Below are positions 60,876-64,000 of a stretch of DNA of 64,000 nt, one piece after another (position 1 is the first letter of the stretch; each line of letters begins with the position of its first letter). The notes under the pieces are model-generated. The model saw nothing but the letters and a program-made list of their open reading frames with translations, did no database searches and was not told the origin of the DNA. The DNA comes from an uncultured bacterium (GTDB taxonomy: Bacteria; Verrucomicrobiota; Lentisphaeria; Victivallales; UBA1829), in contig CASFTV010000010.1 in assembly GCA_949297765.1 (NCBI GenBank), forward strand, positions 1 through 64,000, given 5' to 3'. The translations under genes and the position numbers were made by a program.

Positions 60876-61535
60876 TCAGCGGAAGGTTGCCGTGTGCATG
60901 ATCTTGTTCTGGAATCGGAAGAGGAATGTATTGCCCGCGGCGCAGAGAATCCAGGTCCGCAGCATGTGCGGCGCCGCGATCTCATTGCTGATTCCGATGT
61001 AGGCAACATTGAGCGCGTTGATGAACGGAGCGGGAATCTCCTCCCGGGAACCGCCCGTTTTCTCCGTCAGATACATGGTTCTGGAGGGATTCTGAATCCG
61101 GGTGATCTTCCCGATCCATCCCGTTTCGTTCCCGAAATAGAAAAGACGGTATACCGCGTAGCCGCAGGAATTCCGCGGATGATACTCCGGATAGTAGCCG
61201 TCCTTCACAACGGCGCGGGACGGACAGTGATACACCGGTCCGCCCATCTTGCTCGACCAGCCGAGATAGGTTCCCAGTTTGCACTCCCATGTCTCCTTGT
61301 ACTGAAAGAAATCAGGATTCGGAGAGTACGGCATGTAGTCCTGATTGTCCGCGCAGTACTGCTGAAGGGCAACTCCGCAGTTGCGCAGATTTCCCGCGCA
61401 GGCAATGCTTTTTCCTTTTTCTCTTGCGCTGTTCAGCGCGGGCAGCAGCAGCGCCGCAAGAATCGCAATGATTGCAATGGAGATCAGAAGTTCGATCAGG
61501 GTGAATTCCGAAACATGTGAAAAACGTCTTTTCAT
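60876..61535 (-). CDS. prepilin-type pseudopilin with altered H-X9-DG motif
   Basis: A 219-residue protein. [16 protein letters not shown] is the prepilin site after a basic leader ([10 protein letters not shown]), then [16 protein letters not shown] and [20 protein letters not shown]. It is the shortest of the four. Near the end [13 protein letters not shown] keeps the His and the nine-residue spacing but has Ala-Gly where Asp-Gly is usual. It lies in the operon after the regulator at 61647 and before the binding protein at 60198. It may be losing the motif or have a different job. Confidence 0.82.
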   Translation of the reverse strand: MKRRFSHVSEFTLIELLISIAIIAILAALLLPALNSAREKGKSIACAGNLRNCGVALQQYCADNQDYMPYSPNPDFFQYKETWECKLGTYLGWSSKMGGPVYHCPSRAVVKDGYYPEYHPRNSCGYAVYRLFYFGNETGWIGKITRIQNPSRTMYLTEKTGGSREEIPAPFINALNVAYIGISNEIAAPHMLRTWILCAAGNTFLFRFQNKIMHTATFR

Positions 61536-61646
61536 GATCCCTTTTTTCCTTTTTTCAGGGGAGGCGACGGCCTCCTGTTTGAGTTTTTCTCCACAATGTC
61601 TGGTTCGGCGGGCCGGATGCCGTGCCGAAATCCGGAAACGCGTGCA

Positions 61647-62783
61647 TCAGCTGTTTTTCATGCCGGCTCCTTGTTTCGGGTGGGAGGGCGGCGGTACGCA
61701 GCCGCAGGAACGCCCCGGAATGAAAAGCGGTGGAAGAAGAACACATTTCTTCCCTTCGGAAGGCCGGTTTTTCAGTGCATCCAGCATGGAGAGAAGCTGA
61801 TCGGCCATGCCGCGGAGATCATGGCGCACTCCGGTCAGGCGCACCGGCGCAAGATCCTGAATCCATGGAAGTTCGCCGAACATGAAGAATGCGATGTCTG
61901 TCGGAATGCGGAGTCCGCGTTCCCGGACGGCTTCCAGAGCGCCGAGGACCGCACGGTCTCCGGACACCGCAAGCGCATCCATGTCCGGACAGCGCTCGAA
62001 CAGCGCCCGGGCGGCATTTTTCGCATCGGCGAAACAGAACGGTTCGGATTCTCCCAGAAGACGCGGTTCAAATGCGAGGCCGAACTCTTCCATCACTTCT
62101 TTGTATGCATCAATCACGAGATGATGTCCTGCAAATGCCGAAGTTCCGTTAATCATCCCGATCCGTTTGTATCCATGTTCGGCCAGATGCCGGATGCCGA
62201 TGCGGACCTCTTCCGCGTCATCGTTTCCGACACAGGCGACCGACTCCACACCGATCGGGCGGCCCAGCACCGCAACCGGAATGTTCTTCCCCGCAAGATA
62301 GCGGAGTTCCCGGTCGCCCGGAATCAGACCGTTCAGGAAAATGCAGCCGCCGGAAAGCTCCTCCGCGCGGGCGATGAGTTTGTCGCGGATCTGTCTGGCG
62401 TCGGAGAGCACTTCCACGAGAAGGCGGTCTCCGCGTTCGGCAAGACGGCAGCTCATCTCATGGAGAATTTCCCGTCCGTAAAAATCCGCTTCCATGTGTC
62501 CGTAATAGCAGGTGCAGAACACATGGACATCCCCGGAGACCGGGGCTTTCACCGTCTCCTTCGCGTGCGGCGAGAACTCCTGGCAGAGAAACGTTCCCGA
62601 TCCCTGAATCCTCCGGAGAACCCCCTGCTGTTCCAGCGCCGCCACCGCTTCCCGCAGCGTGTTGCGCCCAACGCCGATCTGCTTGCTCAGCTCCTCTTCG
62701 ACGGGGATCTTTTCTCCGATTTTCCAGGCTCCAGAGTTGATCTGCATCGTCAGAGAATGGATCGCTTTTTCACTTTTTGTCAT
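61647..62783 (-). CDS. GntR-type HTH / LacI-type sensor transcription regulator
   Basis: A 378-residue protein. The winged helix at residues 1-70 (VEEELSKQIGVGRNTLREAV, LEQQGVLRRIQGSGTFL) is GntR-type. The sensor at about 90-360 is LacI-like (GGCIFLNGLIPGDRELRYLA, IGIRHLAEHGYKRIGMINGT, CPDMDALAVSGDRAVLGALE, DIAFFMFGELPWIQDL). This is the same architecture as the gene at 13835 but a diverged sequence. It sits between the SGNH lipoprotein and the pseudopilin in the operon (14 bp and about 110 bp gaps), so it likely controls that operon in response to a sugar. The 61536-61646 gap shows no clear promoter. Confidence 0.9.
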   Translation of the reverse strand: MTKSEKAIHSLTMQINSGAWKIGEKIPVEEELSKQIGVGRNTLREAVAALEQQGVLRRIQGSGTFLCQEFSPHAKETVKAPVSGDVHVFCTCYYGHMEADFYGREILHEMSCRLAERGDRLLVEVLSDARQIRDKLIARAEELSGGCIFLNGLIPGDRELRYLAGKNIPVAVLGRPIGVESVACVGNDDAEEVRIGIRHLAEHGYKRIGMINGTSAFAGHHLVIDAYKEVMEEFGLAFEPRLLGESEPFCFADAKNAARALFERCPDMDALAVSGDRAVLGALEAVRERGLRIPTDIAFFMFGELPWIQDLAPVRLTGVRHDLRGMADQLLSMLDALKNRPSEGKKCVLLPPLFIPGRSCGCVPPPSHPKQGAGMKNS

Positions 62784-62797
62784 CGTAGGACGAATCC

Positions 62798-63514
62798 TTA
62801 TTTGTCCGTTTTTTTCGTTCCGGGCAGGGCGGGTTTGACCGTTTCAGAAATTTTCTTTCCGAGTTCCTTGTTCGTTTCCGCGTTGAAATGGACACCGTCT
62901 CTCCACTTCTTCCCGCATTCGCTGCGGTTCAGTGCCTGATAGACATCAATGACGGGAATCTGTTCCTCGGCGGCGATCCGGGCTGCCACCTTGTTCATCC
63001 GCAGCACGATGGAGTTGAAGTAGTTGTCCTTGACCGGTGTGCAGAGAATGATAAACAGTTTCGAACCCGGGTTTTTCGCTTTCAGATACTGGATCGCTTT
63101 CCGGTATGCCGACTCATATTCCGCCGGATTGGTGAACTGGCTGTGAAGCCCGTTGTTGAAGCAGATGACCGCGTGCGGAGCAAGGGAAAGAAACACTTCC
63201 AGCTCCTGAAGGTAAAGCGGATCTGTCACACAGCGCGACGAGGTCCACTGAGTGCAGTTCGCCGTTCCCCGGAGTCCCGCCGCAACCGACGGCATGTAAT
63301 CCCGGCAGATCGAATCCCCGATAAACAGCGCCCGCGGAACATTCTTCGCCACAAGATTGGTCGCAAAAAACGTCGTCCACTCCATATTCTCCCGAATCCG
63401 GCTGGACCGCGGAAGCTGATAGTCGCGGAAATCCGGTTCCTTTCCGCTTTCTTTTCCACACACAGGAAGAAGGCTTCCCAGCATGCAGCATAAAAGAAGA
63501 TGCCTCATTTTCAT
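62798..63514 (-). CDS. SGNH/GDSL-type hydrolase lipoprotein
   Basis: About 238 residues; it starts at ATG 63514 or 63508. MRHLLLCCMLGSLLPVCGK is a lipoprotein signal (lipobox LPVC). RALFIGDSICRDYMPSV is block I with the nucleophile Ser, FNNGLHSQF is the Asn block, and WRDGVHFNAET carries the Asp and His of the catalytic triad. This is the SGNH esterase pattern, so it probably deacetylates a polysaccharide or oligosaccharide at the cell surface. The upstream in-frame codons to 63592 are less likely because they lack a signal peptide. It heads the minus-strand sugar operon and has its own promoter. Confidence 0.85.
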   Translation of the reverse strand: MKMRHLLLCCMLGSLLPVCGKESGKEPDFRDYQLPRSSRIRENMEWTTFFATNLVAKNVPRALFIGDSICRDYMPSVAAGLRGTANCTQWTSSRCVTDPLYLQELEVFLSLAPHAVICFNNGLHSQFTNPAEYESAYRKAIQYLKAKNPGSKLFIILCTPVKDNYFNSIVLRMNKVAARIAAEEQIPVIDVYQALNRSECGKKWRDGVHFNAETNKELGKKISETVKPALPGTKKTDK

Positions 63515-63595
63515 TTTTTCCGAACTCTCCTTCTGTTTGTCTCGATAAATAATGTTTTGCAGACGTTGCGGAATCATTCCTTCCTTAATCATCCT

Positions 63596-63623
63596 ATGAT
63601 AGCATGAATTTTTGGAAAAGCAA
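63596..63623 (-). promoter_or_regulatory. promoter of the SGNH-regulator-pilin-glycosidase operon
   Basis: On the minus strand TTGCTT (63623-63618), 16 bp and TATCAT (63601-63596). A short palindrome CTATGATAG overlaps the -10 element (63595-63603), a possible regulator site. The remaining gap to 63950 shows no gene. Confidence 0.45.
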
Positions 63624-63879
63624 ATCTCTTTGGAAAATTTTTCCGTAAATTTTTCTTTTTTCCGGTTTTCCTCTCTTTTTGAGAGAACGGGGAAACAGCC
63701 GGAGATCTTTTCCGGGGCCGTGACGGAATTTCCTGACGCGGTCTGCCCGGCGGGGAGGGGAACTCTTCTTCATTCATCCTTTCTCCGGAGGAAATTTTCC
63801 TGTACCGCGGAAACGCAACGGGAAAACAATTCTTTTCCCTCCGACCGGCCCGGATCGGGAAACCGGACGGGGAAGATAC

Positions 63880-63908
63880 TTGACAAACGCCCGGGGTGGT
63901 GTTATAGG
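63880..63908 (+). promoter_or_regulatory. promoter of the response regulator gene
   Basis: TTGACA (63880-63885), 17 bp and TATAGG (63903-63908), about 43 nt before the ATG at 63951. Confidence 0.65.
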
Positions 63909-63950
63909 TATCCAAATAATGAAGAGAACCTTAACGGCGGAACAGCAACG

Positions 63951-64000
63951 ATGAATCCGAAAATACTGCTGATTGAAGACGACAGCTCGATCTGCGACAT
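63951..64000 (+). CDS. response regulator receiver domain, partial (cut by window end)
   Basis: Only the first 16 codons are inside the window: MNPKILLIEDDSSICD. This is the first beta strand and acidic pocket (Glu-Asp-Asp) of a two-component receiver domain. The output domain and the partner kinase lie outside the window. Confidence 0.75.
   Translation, partial: MNPKILLIEDDSSICD

Noticed and set aside
1-64000. Mobile elements or integrated phage
   Set aside because: No transposase, integrase, terminal inverted repeats or target duplications were found.

Overview
The window looks like a chromosomal segment from an anaerobic, saccharolytic bacterium of the PVC group, most probably Lentisphaerota (Victivallis-like). 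This is an inference from gene content. Four short prepilin-type proteins occur, three with an H-X9-to-11-DG C-terminal motif and one with an altered version, beside large exported sugar-acting enzymes. The base composition is moderately high in GC. Housekeeping genes are scattered between polysaccharide-use loci. I see no insertion sequence, phage, integron or CRISPR array.

Layout. 1-734: AraC-type regulator whose 3' end is broken into other frames. 881-9718: five-gene plus-strand operon behind a near-consensus promoter (GH63-like hydrolase, exported beta-sandwich protein, pseudopilin, 1318-aa exported protein of unknown type, GH42-like hydrolase). 14964-9750 (minus): GntR/LacI-hybrid regulator, pseudopilin and exported GH5-like glycosidase behind a perfect sigma-70 promoter. 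15108-15181: tRNA-Gln. 15405-16001: peroxiredoxin. 16108-18749: LacI regulator and a TIM-barrel glycosidase-like gene that share a 21-bp operator. 18793-22806 (minus): unknown protein, nitroreductase, Tat-exported ferredoxin-type aldo/keto reductase, and a short His-rich LarC. 23044-24432: hyaluronan-synthase-like glycosyltransferase. 24643-29481: divergent GH78 rhamnosidase and an 821-aa unknown protein. 29545-35042 (minus): RND pump, adaptor and DUF1015 protein. 35291-38002: IMP cyclohydrolase (PurO-like) and UvrD-type helicase. 38088-41718: DedA, then lgt, RluD-type synthase and a cytidylate kinase-thioesterase fusion. 41958-46566: homoserine dehydrogenase, aspartokinase and a homocysteine methyltransferase/MTHFR fusion. 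46581-47387: third pseudopilin. 47418-50446: radical SAM protein and GH78-like glycosidase. 50610-55621 (minus): type I secretion operon (small protein, ABC transporter with two C39-like domains, HlyD adaptor) followed by recO. 55822-63514 (minus): SGNH lipoprotein, GntR/LacI regulator, fourth pseudopilin, a carbohydrate-binding protein interrupted by an amber codon, and a 1386-aa GH42-like enzyme. 63951-64000: start of a response regulator.

How it fits together. Four sugar loci combine a regulator with a surface or secreted hydrolase. In three of them a pseudopilin-like gene lies in the same transcription unit. The LarC, GT2, secretion and efflux genes form separate functional islands. Amino-acid, nucleotide, tRNA and repair genes are ordinary core functions. 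Proposed promoters repeatedly resemble TTGAAA, a 16-17 bp spacer, then TATATT or TATAAT.
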